A DNA stretch of 64,000 nt, taken from Valencia hispanica. Its lineage: Eukaryota > Chordata > Actinopteri > Cyprinodontiformes > Valenciidae. The position numbers were made by a program, and so were the translations under genes. Shown here one piece after another: positions 10,849 to 22,270 of the stretch. Each line of letters opens with the position of its first letter. Within the stretch, counting starts at the first letter, position 1. Where the stretch lies: positions 22,025,001 to 22,089,000 of the forward strand of contig OY747722.1 of the NCBI GenBank assembly GCA_963556495.2, in the 5' to 3' direction. The notes beneath the pieces were generated by a model. It was not told where the DNA came from and did no database searches. It saw only the letters and a list, made by a program, of their open reading frames with translations.

Positions 10849-11206
10849 CACCCAGCGTTCTACAACCTAATCTCAGGAAGCATTTTCCTCCATGTTACGG
10901 CCCCAATTCACTTTCAAAAATTGACAATATCTTGCCATTTAAACACTGCCTGGACATAATCAGCTGCCATAGTACTCATAACGACTACATTTTCCCTATC
11001 TTAGTGGATTTTTTTTATCATAAAAATGATCAATTAACTTTTTTGTTACTTCCGGTTTATGGTCTTAAACATTGTGGTTATGATTACTGGGGAAGCTGAT
11101 TGTGTCATTATGGTGTTTCAAATGAGATATTAGCAATTTTCTAAAAGTGATTGGGGCTGTAACATGGGGGAAATGTTTCCGGAGACTAAGTTTTAGAACG
11201 CCGGGG
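10849..11206. mobile_element. Fold-back (long inverted repeat) element
   Basis: The left arm 10849-10990 and the right arm 11069-11206 are imperfect reverse complements, roughly 75-80% by eye, separated by about 78 bases. Shared blocks include CGGCGTTCT versus CAGCGTTCT, CATGTTAC(A/G)GCCCCAAT and AATCAGCT. No coding frame is present. GT-rich direct repeats (TGTGTGCATATNTTTGTG) at about 10767 and 11226 flank it. It may be a MITE or a fold-back duplication. Confidence 0.7.
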
Positions 11207-11495
11207 TCGTCTCTGTTACAGTCTGAGTGTGTGCATATATTTGTGCATTGTATTGGATTATGTGTCTGTGTGTAGTTGTTGTTGGTGGCAAAAGCTGGAT
11301 TACATGGCTGCAGTTCAGTTGCATTGTTGGTGGCAAACAGGCAGTTAGAGTTGTGTTGTAGGTGGCACAGGAAGGATGACTCTTCCTGTCTGCAATGTCT
11401 CTTATGATCTGCAGACAGATAACATAAAAACATTGAATTGAAGAAATGACTACATTAACTTTCATTGCTACTTGTTTAGAAATTCTACATAAAAA

Positions 11496-11655
11496 CACAA
11501 AGGTACTATTCCAAATATTCAGAATGGCTGTTAAATGACACTCTCACCATGAATATTTGATCCAAACTGAACATTATTTGCAACTTAAGTCTGACTAGAT
11601 ACCACCGTCACCGAAACTTAGTCAAAAACAATAAAGCTTCATTGCATCAAATGAC
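11496..11655 (+). repeat. Direct repeat, copy B
   Basis: It starts CACAAAGGTACTATTCC and contains GAACATTATTTGCAACTTAAG, TGACTAGATACCA and GCTTCATTGCATCAAATGAC in the same order as copy A. It lies just 3' of the SAMD3-like pseudogene on the minus strand. Confidence 0.6.
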
Positions 11656-11714
11656 ATTGAAAACTCCCCTTGGTGTAGGAGGGAGGGTTTTCTGGTCAGA
11701 CAAAGACAACTCAC

Positions 11715-11880
11715 CTAATCCAAGTTTTTCCATTCAAATTCCGTTAGCTGGTAGAGGAAGGAGGACACCCTGCTGTTGACAGGCTCCACCTTCCTCTTCA
11801 CTGCTGCTCCTGTCTTACGACTTTTCCCCACTTTTGCAGAGCACTTTATTCCCTCTTCTGGATTGACCCTGGCGAAGAAT
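11715..11880 (-). pseudogene. Terminal exon of the SAMD3-like pseudogene
   Basis: After the acceptor TTCATAG, it encodes FFARVNPEEGIKC, a basic stretch GKSRKTGAAVKRKV, and a C-terminus NSRVSSFLYQLTEFEWKNLD followed by TAG. This basic-then-FEW ending is the usual C-terminus of the family. It is well preserved compared with the rest of the gene. Confidence 0.7.
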
Positions 11881-12000
11881 CTATGAAAAATATAAATAAA
11901 TTGTCTGTTAATAGCTATACATTATATCTACATGGCTTGTGACAACTTTGAGACTGAAAATTTAAGAAGTTGACAGAGCTGTGTGATAAGAGGGACTTGC

Positions 12001-12175
12001 CATTGAATGAGCTCGAGGGTTGCACATGCAGGCTCCTGGTACTCTATGTTAAAAACATAGAAGCATCCGAAGAATACTGACAACGCATCTGCAAAGCTCA
12101 GATGCTCTTCTAAAACGTAGGCAACTCTTCCTTCCATGCTCACCATCCATTTCGTGGCTGAGAGAATTATGTTCC
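12001..12175 (-). pseudogene. Exon of the SAMD3-like pseudogene
   Basis: The exon follows a TTTTTAAG acceptor and encodes NIILSATKWMVSMEG...YVFNIEYQEPACATLELIQ, matching the penultimate exon of the family. Its donor reads TG|GCAAGT, a GC-type donor or a decayed GT site. Splicing to the next exon at 11880 would create TGA, so the junction codon is broken. Confidence 0.65.
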
Positions 12176-13949
12176 CTTAAAAACAAAAAACACACTCCAC
12201 ATCTTGATGGTCATACTTAGGACATTCTACTACATACATGATCAGGGGGAAGTCTCATCTTACCAAGCAGTATCAGTCTTGGTGTGGCTGGCAGGGTCAT
12301 CTCTGCTTCAACTGACAGCTTTGTTGCATTTATCTTAAAGATACATAAAAAATGGGATTACTGTACTTTTAAAGTGGAGCAGTGACTAGTTGGGCCAAAG
12401 AGTCCAGTTAATTAAATATTTTATTCCATGCATGTCATTTCACAAGATAAAATGTGCCTATTTACATCTGCCAAAAGAAAGATGGAGTCCTCTTTTTCAA
12501 GGAAATGCATCATTAGGAAGAGCACTGTCGCGATTCCAGACTGGCTCTGCTGCATGGCTGTTGTGTTGCTCTCAATGTCTCGTAGGAGACTCTGGATGTC
12601 TTTATCCTGACTCCGTCTTTGGAAGAAGGTTTTGATCCTCATTCCCTTGGATTGGAGAGCCTCTCCTATTCTATCACAGATATCAATACCTGTGAGGGTC
12701 TTGAAATGGTCAGAGTCCTCTATTTGTAAATAGGAAAGGCCACTGCTCTTCCATCACTTCAACACTAACAGGAGGACAAGAGTTAAGTATGTGACGCTGA
12801 TAGATGTAGATCAGTCTCATAGACTCATCATTATCAGGCCTGTCTCCCGCTCGGGGTCCAAAAGACTGGAATATGGCACACATGTCTTTCCTTCGGTCTT
12901 GTAAGGAGGTGGAAGTCTCTCCTTCTGGCAGACATTTTGGTTGCCAGTTGATGCAGCCGTAGCTGTCTATTTTGTGACGTGTTGTTACTGTAGTGGTAGT
13001 ACCTCCATCGTCTGTAGTTTCTGTTGTCTTCCTTGGTCTTCTTATTTTATCACTTGTATTATTCCGATTAAGATGTTCAACTCTCGTCTTGAGCTGCTTG
13101 GCCAATGAAAAGTAACCTATTCCAAGTGGTTCACCATCCTCATTTGTGTCTGCGAAGGTCTTTGGGTATTTAGACACAATGATTTTAGCGACCTCGTCAC
13201 AAGCTGCCTTGTTTGGATTAGGACAATGCTCCTGAATCGCACTGACCACAGCCCTTTTCCATGCTCTTCTGTCCTCCGGTTTTGCTCTCTGATTTTTTTT
13301 ATTGTTGCCTGTAGGAGTGATGCAGGTATCTTATACCAAGGAATTGCTAATTGGCTGATCCAAGAGTTCTGTGTTCTTGAGGATACAGATGAGTGTACTT
13401 GTGCAGCAGCAGGTGTATCACTGACTGACTCACTCACTGATTTCGAAGAACATCTAAGGTTGGGATAGATGCTGTCTCAATAGTATTTTGTATTGGTGTG
13501 AGTGTGATTATCTGATCAGCAGCATTCAGCACTGTAATGATATAAATACACATACATATCAGTTAAACATATTTACAATATCTACAGTTTACAGTTGAGA
13601 ACCTTAGCATTGTTTTTTCAAACTGAGCATAGAATGCATTTGAGTTTATGATTTGGATATCTAGCCACTTATTCTCCTCAATACGGGTATAACAGCATCC
13701 CAACATCTGTGGGTACATTTCAGACTGAATTGTTTTTCTCACCAATGGGTTTGAAGGCCTGGATGAATCTGTGGCGCTGTATCTGTTTTAAATGTTGTAA
13801 GTCTTCATGGTCGACTAATGCAAAGTCCTCTTTCTTTTTGACACCAATCTCCGATGACAGATGTTCAATCAGAGCCGCAGATGTCACATTGTCCAGGTCT
13901 AATTCAGGGAGTACTCTCTGGACTTCCTGGATCCACGTGACCTCCATCC

Positions 13950-16277
13950 TTAGAATGAAGAACACACTGATTGATGCAAGCAAACCGTAGGGAAGTCCAA
14001 GATGTTGTACACTGGGGGTGGATAATAGTCTTGCAGATTATTTGCATTAATCAATTCATACTTGTTATCCGACACCAAGTAGTAGACCCAAAGATCAACT
14101 GATAGAACTGATCGATGCACCAAAACAACAAAGAACACGTTTCTCTCATCACTAAGTATCAGCTATATATTCCCAAAGACTAAAGCTTCCCCAGTGTGCT
14201 CAAGTACAACAACAAGGCCTTTAGTGTACTTGGCCCCTTTATAAGTGACTGAAGTTTTCGCTGTATGACAGAAGTTTTCAGTTTCTCAACGTCAGATGTT
14301 TGTAATACCATTTGTATGTGACTGTTATATGACTGCACATAAATTTCATTCGCCTCACCTGAAATCTGAATGTGAGGTGGGAATAAATTACCCTGTCCTA
14401 AGTATGACTGAAGGAGCTGGTGCCTTTCAGCCAGTGTTTTACTTAGGTGTATGAAATTGTGAAGTTTTCTTGCACAGTCCTTGAAGTAACAATGCTTGCT
14501 CTCAAATCTGAGGGTCCACAAACGTATCAGAGGTCCTAATTTGAGGATACGGTCAGGGTAATGCAACAAATAGTGATGCTTCGGTTTGAGAGGGTTTTCA
14601 GGGAACATGCTTTTCCGCAAAGAGACATATTCTTCTAGCAAAACTTTCAGATATGCCACCTCGTTCTGATGGATTTTTGGAGCACAGATTAACTCTGTTA
14701 TTTATCTTAGTTTGAGGCACAATTGCCAGACCTCGTCTTCCAGAGGGTGTTTGATCCACCTGCTGACATACTATGGTAACAGTCTTAACAGACACCAATT
14801 CTGTGTGGCTGAGCCACTGAGTTTTTTTTTTTAGCTTTGTCCTTTAGCTCACATGGTTTGTTATGCATTTCGCTACCAAGGAGTTGTGTTTTTGAGATGG
14901 CTCGATTTATCTGGTCATATGTGAAGTGTTTTTTGGCTTTTACAAAATGTTCAATATAGAGGGCCAAATCATTTGGCACAACTCCCTCGAAGAGATCATG
15001 TCCCAGACATGGAGGGGGAGGGGGTCTACTTTTTCCAGACCAAACAACTTAAAATCATCCTCTCTTCAAAGCAAAATGAGTTGTGTGGAGTCAACAGAGG
15101 AACGGTTATGAGGTGCTATTTCCCCTAGTGTCATGTACATGGCCATGAGTTTGTGCTTTCTTTTACCAGAGCCAAGAGGGTTTGCAACCTCATAGGCATC
15201 CAGGTACAGAATGATTGAGAGTGATGGTAATGCTCCTTGTAAAATTACATTTCTTTTTACATATTTTCCATCATGTACATCATTTAAAACCATATCACTG
15301 TGCACTTGTAATTTCGACTGTACATACTGTTCTCTCACATCTGACTGCTTAAACAAGGCAGCAAGTGTATCTTTCACAGGCACATACTGACAGAATCGTT
15401 CTTTACCTGTCTTATCTGTTCCCAAGTACATCTGAGCAGGTGAAACATAATCAAATTTTTCTTTTGAAAAATGTTTTCCTGTTTTTATCAGACCTCAATA
15501 CACCTTCATTATAAATAGTTGAAAGATCCTCTTGTTCAAGTTCCTTAACTATTTTCTGTATTTCATCATAACTCATGTCCAATCAGCTCAGTTTTTCCTC
15601 CACCTTACTAAGTACATGCCTCATTCCACTGTTGTGTATCTCCTGAAATTCCTCAACAATGCACTGCACTGTAGTGGCTGGCAAAACCAGTTTAGCCTGC
15701 AGTTTCAAATAGAACGATGCCAGGTTTTTTAAACAAGTGTCAGGGTTGAAATCTGGGGTCGTTCCTTCACTATCATCAGGGGAGGGATCAATCATGTCAT
15801 TATCATAGTGACATTTTCAACGCGTATGCAAGGATCTTCCTGTGTCTGTACTGCACATGACGTCTGCCCTGCACATGCATTCTGCCCGTGTTTTCTTGAC
15901 AAGTGTGAAGCAAATGATGTCGTCACTCTAAAATATTTCGAGCATCCCTCAAAAGGACATTTCACCTTTTTGCCATTGCGTATGTGTGTTCTTAAATGAA
16001 CGCATAGCAGGGGGAAATTGTCAGCCTCATAACCGCATCCTTCAATGGTGCATTTAAGCTGGCCGCTATATTGACACCTGCTCTGTTTCTGTTGGACAGT
16101 TGGAACGTGATTCCTGTAGATATGGGACTTTAATGCCGAACATGTCCTGAAGTTGCCTGTGCACACCTCGATGCCATATGAAAACCTGTAGTTAACCAAG
16201 TTTCTGTGACTTTTAACATGACCTAAAAAGGTGCTGACATGAGCTGTGCGGTAGCTACAACGCTTACAACAATACAT
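13950..16277 (-). pseudogene. C2H2 zinc finger plus KHHYLLHYP-domain protein, N-terminal half (decayed)
   Basis: The frame opens at 16277 with C2H2-type fingers (CKRCSYRT...FLGHVKSH, CTIEGCGYEAD...HLRTH, CPFEGCSKYF...HLSRKH). A one-base shift near 15800 leads to an acidic linker (MIDPSPDDSEGT). Then come, with shifts, FDYVSPAQMYLGTDKTGKE, a conserved stretch with DAYEVANPLGSGKRKHKL, CLGHDLFEGVVPNDLALY and, from 14659, the block with LKPKHHYLLHYP and RFESKHCYFK. About 300 bases seem deleted between FKLFGL and CLGHDLFEG. It ends LQDYYPPPVYNIL near 13990. I recognise it as a teleost family of unknown function that often carries these domains together. Whether it is a host gene or a mobile element's protein is unresolved. 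Confidence 0.7.
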
Positions 16278-17230
16278 CGCAATTTAACTCGTATGCTCCA
16301 TTTGACAAAAAACACCGGCTTCTTACATTACATGCTAGCAAGCCAACGGGGTAACAAGTAGGCCAAGTATTTTTAAGAGAATCAATGCGTTTCCCTCACA
16401 AAAAAATATCCCGCGCCTAGCTTTTCCAGCTATCGGCTGCATCTTTCAGAGGTATACCTGTAAACATCCGTACTCATGTAGCCTGCCCCAGATGCGATAG
16501 ACTGCAGATATTTTTTTTCTATAGTAAACCTCCTGTCTTCCCAACAATTTAACTTAAACTTTAAAATGTCAGTGTATTAGCCCAAACGTACTTTGAATGC
16601 ATTGCTCCTCTTCTGACTCCAACCGCTGCTTGATCGCACAGAATTCAGGAAATCGACTGGTCGGATGAAGTTGCACTTGACGGTGTCCGGCAGAGGACAC
16701 ACGTTATCCGTCCACGGCAAAATTCGTCTCAAGTTAAGATTAATTTAAAACAAGAATCGCTGGATGGTGCGCATAGTTCTGCGTCTTCATGGATGAATAT
16801 CTGTTGACTGATCATTTGGAGCGGTGCTTGAAGAAGAAATGTGATCATTTCAACCCATTTTTGACCAAGCAGTGTTATCTTAAATGCACAGCAGAAATAT
16901 AATTATTACCGAATAAAATGGAGCCGTGGCTTCTTGGACGGTCTGTTAGTGCAATCAATACCACAGCAAGCCATTTTTGTCCAATAAGTGCACAAATAAC
17001 ACCCAAACATGAATAAACATTGCGGAACCACTAATGGTCAAGTTTACTGAAACGAAATGGCCTTGGCTTTTAACATGAGGCCAATGCTGCGGCCTTCTCT
17101 GGAGCAAGCAGGGGGTGTAAGCTGCTAGCCGCCAGCGCTACTAGCCCTGACGACTCATCTGAGACCTGTCAATCAAAAGGACTCAGCCTTTATTATTCAT
17201 AATTTCAAGCTTAAATTGCATCTAAACCGA
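16278..17230. other. 5' flank of the pseudogene; no supported gene
   Basis: The first 350 bases upstream of the pseudogene start are less AT-rich, with CpGs, and could be its old promoter and untranslated leader. The rest has no recognised exon, RNA gene or terminal repeat. No mate for the palindrome at 10368 was found here. Confidence 0.5.
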
Positions 17231-17319
17231 TGAGTTATAGAAAAAATTCACCCCCCTCAGAGCTGTCATGATGGTAAACTTGACCTGTTAAACCTAAAAT
17301 GTGTTTTTCTACTAGGTAA

Positions 17320-17480
17320 ACGTATTTCTGCCGTGAAGTTGGCATTTTTACCATTGAGTCAATGGGCACTTGCTCTTTTCTGGAGCCAGCCCCTAGCGGA
17401 TGAGGGGGGAACTGCAATTTTTGTTACTTCCTCATTGGCTCCACATTTGGCCAGCGGAATTTGCCCCTTGGTTTTGACTC
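17320..17480. repeat. Dispersed fish repeat fragment
   Basis: The words TTCTGGAGCCAGCCCCTAGC, AACTGCAATTTTTGTTACTTCC and TCATTGGCTCCA occur in this order. They match a short interspersed sequence I recognise as frequent in teleost DNA; the class is unknown to me and no target duplication was found. Confidence 0.4.
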
Positions 17481-17889
17481 AGGAATATGTAATTAGCCCC
17501 CTTTATCCTTCCATCATTTCTGACCACCCTTCCTGTCTTTGTTAAAGAAAACTGTCCCACCAACATAATGGTGCCCCCTTCACAAATGTGGACTTTCATG
17601 ATTTGGTCAGTCACATAAAATCCAAAGAAGTTTGTGGTTCTGTGATAACAAAATGTGCCCGAAATGTGCACAAGTATTAGTACATCAGCGATTTATTGGT
17701 GAGGGCCAGAACATAGAAAAATCAACTCTTTCTTCACCAGAATAGTCCATAGACTGTCTAAAAGTGAAATTGCTCTGGCATAACGGATTGTGAAGAAGGC
17801 AGGGAGCATCATTATTGAACCTCAAATAGGCACTGCCATGCTTAGCACTTGAATTATCAAAAAGGATAGGTGGCAAAAAAAGCGACAGG

Positions 17890-18320
17890 GCAGCAAAGGG
17901 TAAAGGGCCTAGCTATACACCTTCCTAATACAATGAGAAAAGAATGTATTCAGGTGGGATTTCTAATTCTGCCAGACTGCGATTAATCCCATCAATAAAC
18001 AAAGCAGAGGTCATCGTGTTTTGGTGAACTCCAATTAGAAAGTAATCACTGCTAATCAGACAAGCTGCTCACCAGCATCTTGGTGATTTCGGCAGCAAAG
18101 GGCCCTCTGGTGAATAGCCTGCCCTGCAAAATGAAAATGACCGACCCACACTGTGTGATCCTGTGTTAAAGGAGTGGGAGGAAAAGGAGAGCAAGAGAGA
18201 AAGGGGCTAATTAGCGTTGCCATTCATTAGCGACTGTGTGTGATGTGTGCTTGGGTGGGCTGGTGAAATGTGTTTTTATGATGGGGAGAGAGTGCCATAA
18301 GTCAATGCGTGAGTGCTTGA
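17890..18320. other. Candidate conserved non-coding element
   Basis: A non-repetitive stretch with several homeodomain-type cores (GATTAATCCC, CCAATTAG, GCTAATCAG, GGGCTAATTAGCG) and no coding frame. This composition is typical of developmental enhancers, but conservation could not be tested here. Confidence 0.25.
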
Positions 18321-18910
18321 AGCTCCTTTAGCCAAGCAAAGGTATGCCTTAATTTGTGCACAGTCTCTCGGTCGATCTCCTGAGCTATGAGTCAAAAGAA
18401 GTGGAACGTCATCTGCCTGCAGCCCACCAGAGGGTTTACAGTGGTAAATGTAAATGAACAAGGACTCAGTGTTTTCTCCCAGTGACTCATGAAATTTTCT
18501 TTCCTGCTTAAAGCTCACTTTCCAGGGTACAGGCCTGATGTGATAAGACTGTTCGCCAACTGTTGGGAGGCTTTAAGCTTTCTGCTAGAGAGGAAACATC
18601 TTCTTGGCATCGCAACCTCGTGGTGAGAACTAAGTGTCACAATATGGTTGCTCTTGCCAAGAACCAGGCTAGAGTTAGCACCTGGTAAAACTGTTGCTTT
18701 CCTATTAGATTAACAGGATTTAACCAGTTAATTGGTGAGATTTAAAGGACCGAGGCAAGAATTTTGAGGCAATACAGCTGTCTATCTTGGCAGAAAAGTT
18801 ATTATTTTCCCCTAAATTTCAAACAGTCCAAAATGGTTTTATTCATAACAGGAAAATAAGTTATCCAATCTGATGCTATATGAAAAAGTAATTGCCCCCT
18901 AAACCTAATA

Positions 18911-19438
18911 CAGTGGTCCCCAGGTATTCTCGAGGGTTAGGGACTACAACTGCCTGCAAATACCTAAAATTGGTGAATACTTCAACCTGGCGATGGACTG
19001 GCGACCTGTACAGATAATGAATGGATGGATGGACCTCAGAAGCCCTCTAAAAATGCTTATAACTGCCTATTTTCAGTAGTTCCAAAAATACCTTAAAATG
19101 CATTAATATGCAGAATGAAAACGATATTGGCACTACCACAGAAGCTACTATTTAGTCTTTCTTTACTCCACTCCTAGGGGTACAGCCAGTTGGTACCAAG
19201 GAAAATGGATGGCACTCCTGGACTGACTGCTTTACTACCACCATTTAAAAGCATGTCAAGCAGCATTGTATTTCAGCTTACTGAGCTGCATTTTCGTTCG
19301 AATATATTGGACACGCTGTATGAAAAAATCAGTTAATAGACAGATCTTTTGTGAATAATTTGGAGTTGCATTTCACAGAAAAGTCCGCAAACAGGTGAAT
19401 CCATGAATACTGAATCCCGACTAGGTGGGGGTCCACTG
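18911..19438. mobile_element. Pogo/Tigger-like MITE
   Basis: The left end is CAGTGGTCCCCAGGTATTC and the complement of the right end CAGTGGACCCCCACCTAGTC. A TA dinucleotide precedes it at 18909-18910; the right TA is mutated. The termini resemble pogo/Tigger-type mariner elements. Inside, 18987-19033 holds a small piece (GGCGATGGACTGGCGACCTG ... ATGGATGGATGG) of another widespread fish repeat. It carries no transposase. Confidence 0.7.
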
Positions 19439-20102
19439 AGCCTGGTTTTGCCTTCTTTAGCAGCAATTGCTTTGGTCTAACTTGTGGCTTAGGTTGCTCT
19501 GGAGGAATTGTAGCTCACTTATCTTTTCTGAATTGTTTAGCCCCACTCAAAACATTTTTTAAAGTGTAACTGAACCCCCTGAAAAATCATAACCCCACCC
19601 TCAGACAACATTTGAAAATACTACAAAGTGGGCGGTGCCAGGAAGAACGGAGGGGTATGTCTGTGAGACCATGCCTTTGACACAGTCAATGCCTGTGACG
19701 TAAAGATGTACCGCTCTCCACTAATCACAAAATTAAAATGCAGTAGCCACCCTTCAACCCTAAGGGGACAGCACTAAGACGTTTTTAGACCAAAAAGTGT
19801 AGAATTAAAGTTTACACCAAAATGTAAAAAAAATCCCAGAAACTGAAAGCTTGCATTGGTAAATACCCATTTATACAGTTTAGAAGCAAAAAAAGTTGTT
19901 TTGGGGTTTAGTTCTCAGACGCATCTCTTTTGCATCTCAGTCACACTTAGGTCTGGACTTTGAAAAGGCCATTACGTTTTAGGCCATTTGGGGAGGGACT
20001 CGATGGATTGCCCTCAGATTAATGTCCAGAAGCATAACTTTTTGATTGATCTTAAATGTACATTCCTGTCAGACATTCTTCTTCAGGGTTGTCTGTTACA
20101 GT

Positions 20103-21015
20103 ACAAGGCAAGGCAATTTTATTTGTATAGCACACTTTCAACAGCAGGGCAATTCAAGGTGCTTTACGTGATTTGGTGATTTAAAAAAACCAATGGAAAT
20201 TAAAAGTAAAAGAAACACATATTAAACATGATACACAATAAAGCAAGAGAAAGATCTAAAAAAAAGCAAGAGCATGAACACATTTCATACATATGACATC
20301 ATGCATTTACTCGAAGGCAATTCTAAACAGATGGGTTTTTAGTCTCGATTTAAAGCAGTTCAGAGTTTCAGCAGCTCTACACTCGTCAGGAAGTTTGTTC
20401 CAGATAAGGGGAGCATAGAAACTGAAAGCTGCTTCTCCATGTTTAGTTCGGAGTCTAGGGATGTTTAGTAGGCTAGAGTTGGAGGACCTGAGTGGTATTG
20501 GTGGTTGGTGCCATGACAACAGGTCTTCAACATATTTTGGTGCTAAGCCATGTAATGATTTATAAACTAGTAGGAGTATTTTGAAGTCTATTCTCTGAGC
20601 TACAGGGAGCCAGTGTAAGGACTTTAGAACTGGGGTGATGTGCTCTACTTTCCTGGTTCTAGTGAGGACGCGAGAGGCAGCGTTCTGGATCAGCTGCAGC
20701 TGTCTGATTGACTTTTTAGGCAGACCTGTGAAGATGCTGTTGCAGTAATCAATCCGACTAAAGATAAACGCATGGATGAGTTTTTCTAGGTCGTGTTGCA
20801 ACATCAGTCGTTTAATCCTAGAGATGTTCTTCAGGTGATAGAAGGCTGACCTTGTTATTGCCTTTATGTGACCCTGGAGGTTCAGGTCTGAGTCCATAAC
20901 TACACCTAGGTTTCGAGCCTGATCAGTAGTTTCTAGCTGTATTATTTAAGCTGTGTGCTGACTCTTGATCGTACCTCCTTGGGTCCAAAAATAATACCTT
21001 CAGTTTTGTTTCTAG
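20103..21015 (-). mobile_element. L2-type LINE, 5'-truncated
   Basis: On the minus strand the element runs from NKTEGIIFGPKE (near 21010) through the reverse transcriptase C-terminal region to a 3' tail AAAGTGTGCTATACAAATAAA ending in CCTTG-type repeats at 20103. It lies inside the Tc1 relic. Only the last part of ORF2 is kept, as expected from incomplete reverse transcription. Confidence 0.88.
20307..20897 (-). pseudogene. L2 ORF2 C-terminal region
   Basis: A 196-codon open frame covers the end of an L2-clade ORF2: HIKAITRSAFYHLKNISRI, FSRIDYCNSIFTGLP, LQLIQNAASRVLTRT, LKSLHWLPVAQRIDFKIL, and the terminal APLIWNKLPDECR and FKSRLKTHLFRIAF motifs. It lacks endonuclease and polymerase motifs. 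The frame is open but upstream of the ATG it has stops, so it is a truncated copy, not a gene. Confidence 0.88.
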
Positions 21016-21540
21016 TGCAGAATCCATTGTTCCATCTACAGTGGAAAGTATTCTGGGTCCTGAAAGCAGCTAAAATAACCTAGACAATCCAATCACTACT
21101 TTGATAGTGATGTTTGAAAAAAGTTCCTTTTTTGTCTCATTAGTTCACAGAGTAAAGTTTTTCGGATTATCAAGATGCTCTCTGGCAAATTATAGACGGG
21201 CCTTTATGTTCTCTTTGCTCCGCAGTGATTTTGGCCTTGGAACTCTCCTATGAAGCCCATTTCCCCCAGTCTATTTCTTATTGTTAATTTCTGAACACTG
21301 ACCTTAATTGAGACAACTGAACCTTGCAGGGCCTCTTGGTGTCATTATTGTTCTTTTGTGATTTCCTGGATGAGTCATTGGTGGGCTCTTGAAATAATTT
21401 CAGGAGGCCAGTATATCCTGGGAAGTTTAATCTCTGTTCCATTCCTTTTTTCAATTTGTGTGTTATGGCTCTTAATGTTGTTTTCTGCAGTCTTAGGTGT
21501 TGGAAATCACTTTGGCACTAATGAAATTTCAATTCATTGA

Positions 21541-21965
21541 TTAAAGAGGCTATATGCAACTTTTCCCCCAAAATAAACGTAACAATTGCCTTTACTATTT
21601 CACCATTTATGACTCAAACATCTCCTGATGAGCATACTGACACCTTGTCAGCTCACAGTGGGTGCACCTATAAGCCTGTATCCAATTTTTTGTATTTTCT
21701 GTCGGGTCCTATTTTCCCGCGCTGTCTGCGGATGTGACGCCAAGCGCGTTCATGTTAAATGTTTCAGATCACTCTGCCACCACCGGTAGTCAGCACTCGC
21801 AAGCAGTTCAATGGATTGTGCGAATACACAGAAGAGACAAAGGAGAACTCTGACACCAACAGTAACTCCACATAAGATTAAGAATGTTGAACCCCTGACA
21901 AGTGCCCAAAAAAGATCGAAGATTGAGAGGGGATTGCAAGGGAGTTCGAGCGTTGGCCCAGACAG
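21541..21965. mobile_element. TTAA-type MITE, copy 1
   Basis: It begins TTAAAGAGGCTATATGCAAC at 21541 and is similar over about 390 bases to copy 2 at 39451-39947, sharing ATGACTCAAACATCTCCTGA, CGCTGTCTGCGGATGTGACG and AGTTCAATGGATTGTGCGAA. After about 21930 the copies diverge and the right end is unclear. It sits in the Tc1 relic. Confidence 0.75.
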
Positions 21966-22270
21966 CTTCATGTACAAGACTGACCGTAATAAAATATAAG
22001 AAACACCGATCCAGAATTCAGCCTCATCCTCATGGAAGGAAGAAGATATTTTTCTTCCATGACAAATGTAAACCTTTCTAAAAACTGTGGTTAATCAAGT
22101 ATCTAAAAAGGAGAGATTACATTTTTGCATTTGACTAAGTTGGCTTGGATAGCTTTCCCCCTTGATTTAATAAAATAAGTATGTGAAACCTGTTCTGAAA
22201 TATTTAAGTGCGACATCAAAGCAGTAGCTGAAGAAATCTGTAAGGGGAAAATACTTTTTCACCGCACTGT

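Larger units (their letters stand above)
11715..13983 (-). pseudogene. SAMD3-like protein, C-terminal half (multi-exon, decayed)
   Basis: Minus-strand pieces in order: a SAM-like helical segment (13983-13720); a segment with WISQLAIPWYKIPASL (13437-13310); then, after a frameshift near 13310 in an A-run, RAVVSAIQEHCPNPNKA, a YPKTFAD motif, QLKTRVEHLNR and DSYGCINWQPKCLP (to 12710); then KTFFQRRSQDKDIQSLL and LFLMMHFLEKEDSIFLLAD (to 12466). Three further exons follow with plausible splice sites: 12333-12264, 12175-12001 and 11880-11715, the last ending FEWKNLD-stop. These motifs match the C-terminal half of a large uncharacterised teleost family annotated as SAMD3-like. Molecular function is unknown. 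Frameshifts and a stop arising at the 12001/11880 junction make this copy non-functional. Confidence 0.75.
18815..22270 (-). mobile_element. Tc1/mariner relic containing three nested insertions
   Basis: The interrupted sequence, read on the plus strand, matches the antisense of a common fish Tc1 family: AAAAAGTAATTGCCCCCTAAACC at the left; AGCAGCAATTGC, then GGTCTGGACTTTGAAAAGGCC (complement of the WPxQSPDL motif); then TTTTTCGGATTATCAAGATG, CCTTTATGTTCTCTTTGCTC and GGATGAGTCATTGGTGGGCTC; ending GGGGAAAATACTTTTTCACCGCACTGTG. The left terminus is truncated. Insertions at 18911-19438, 20103-21015 and 21541-about 21965 break it into four parts. The transposase is destroyed. Confidence 0.75.
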
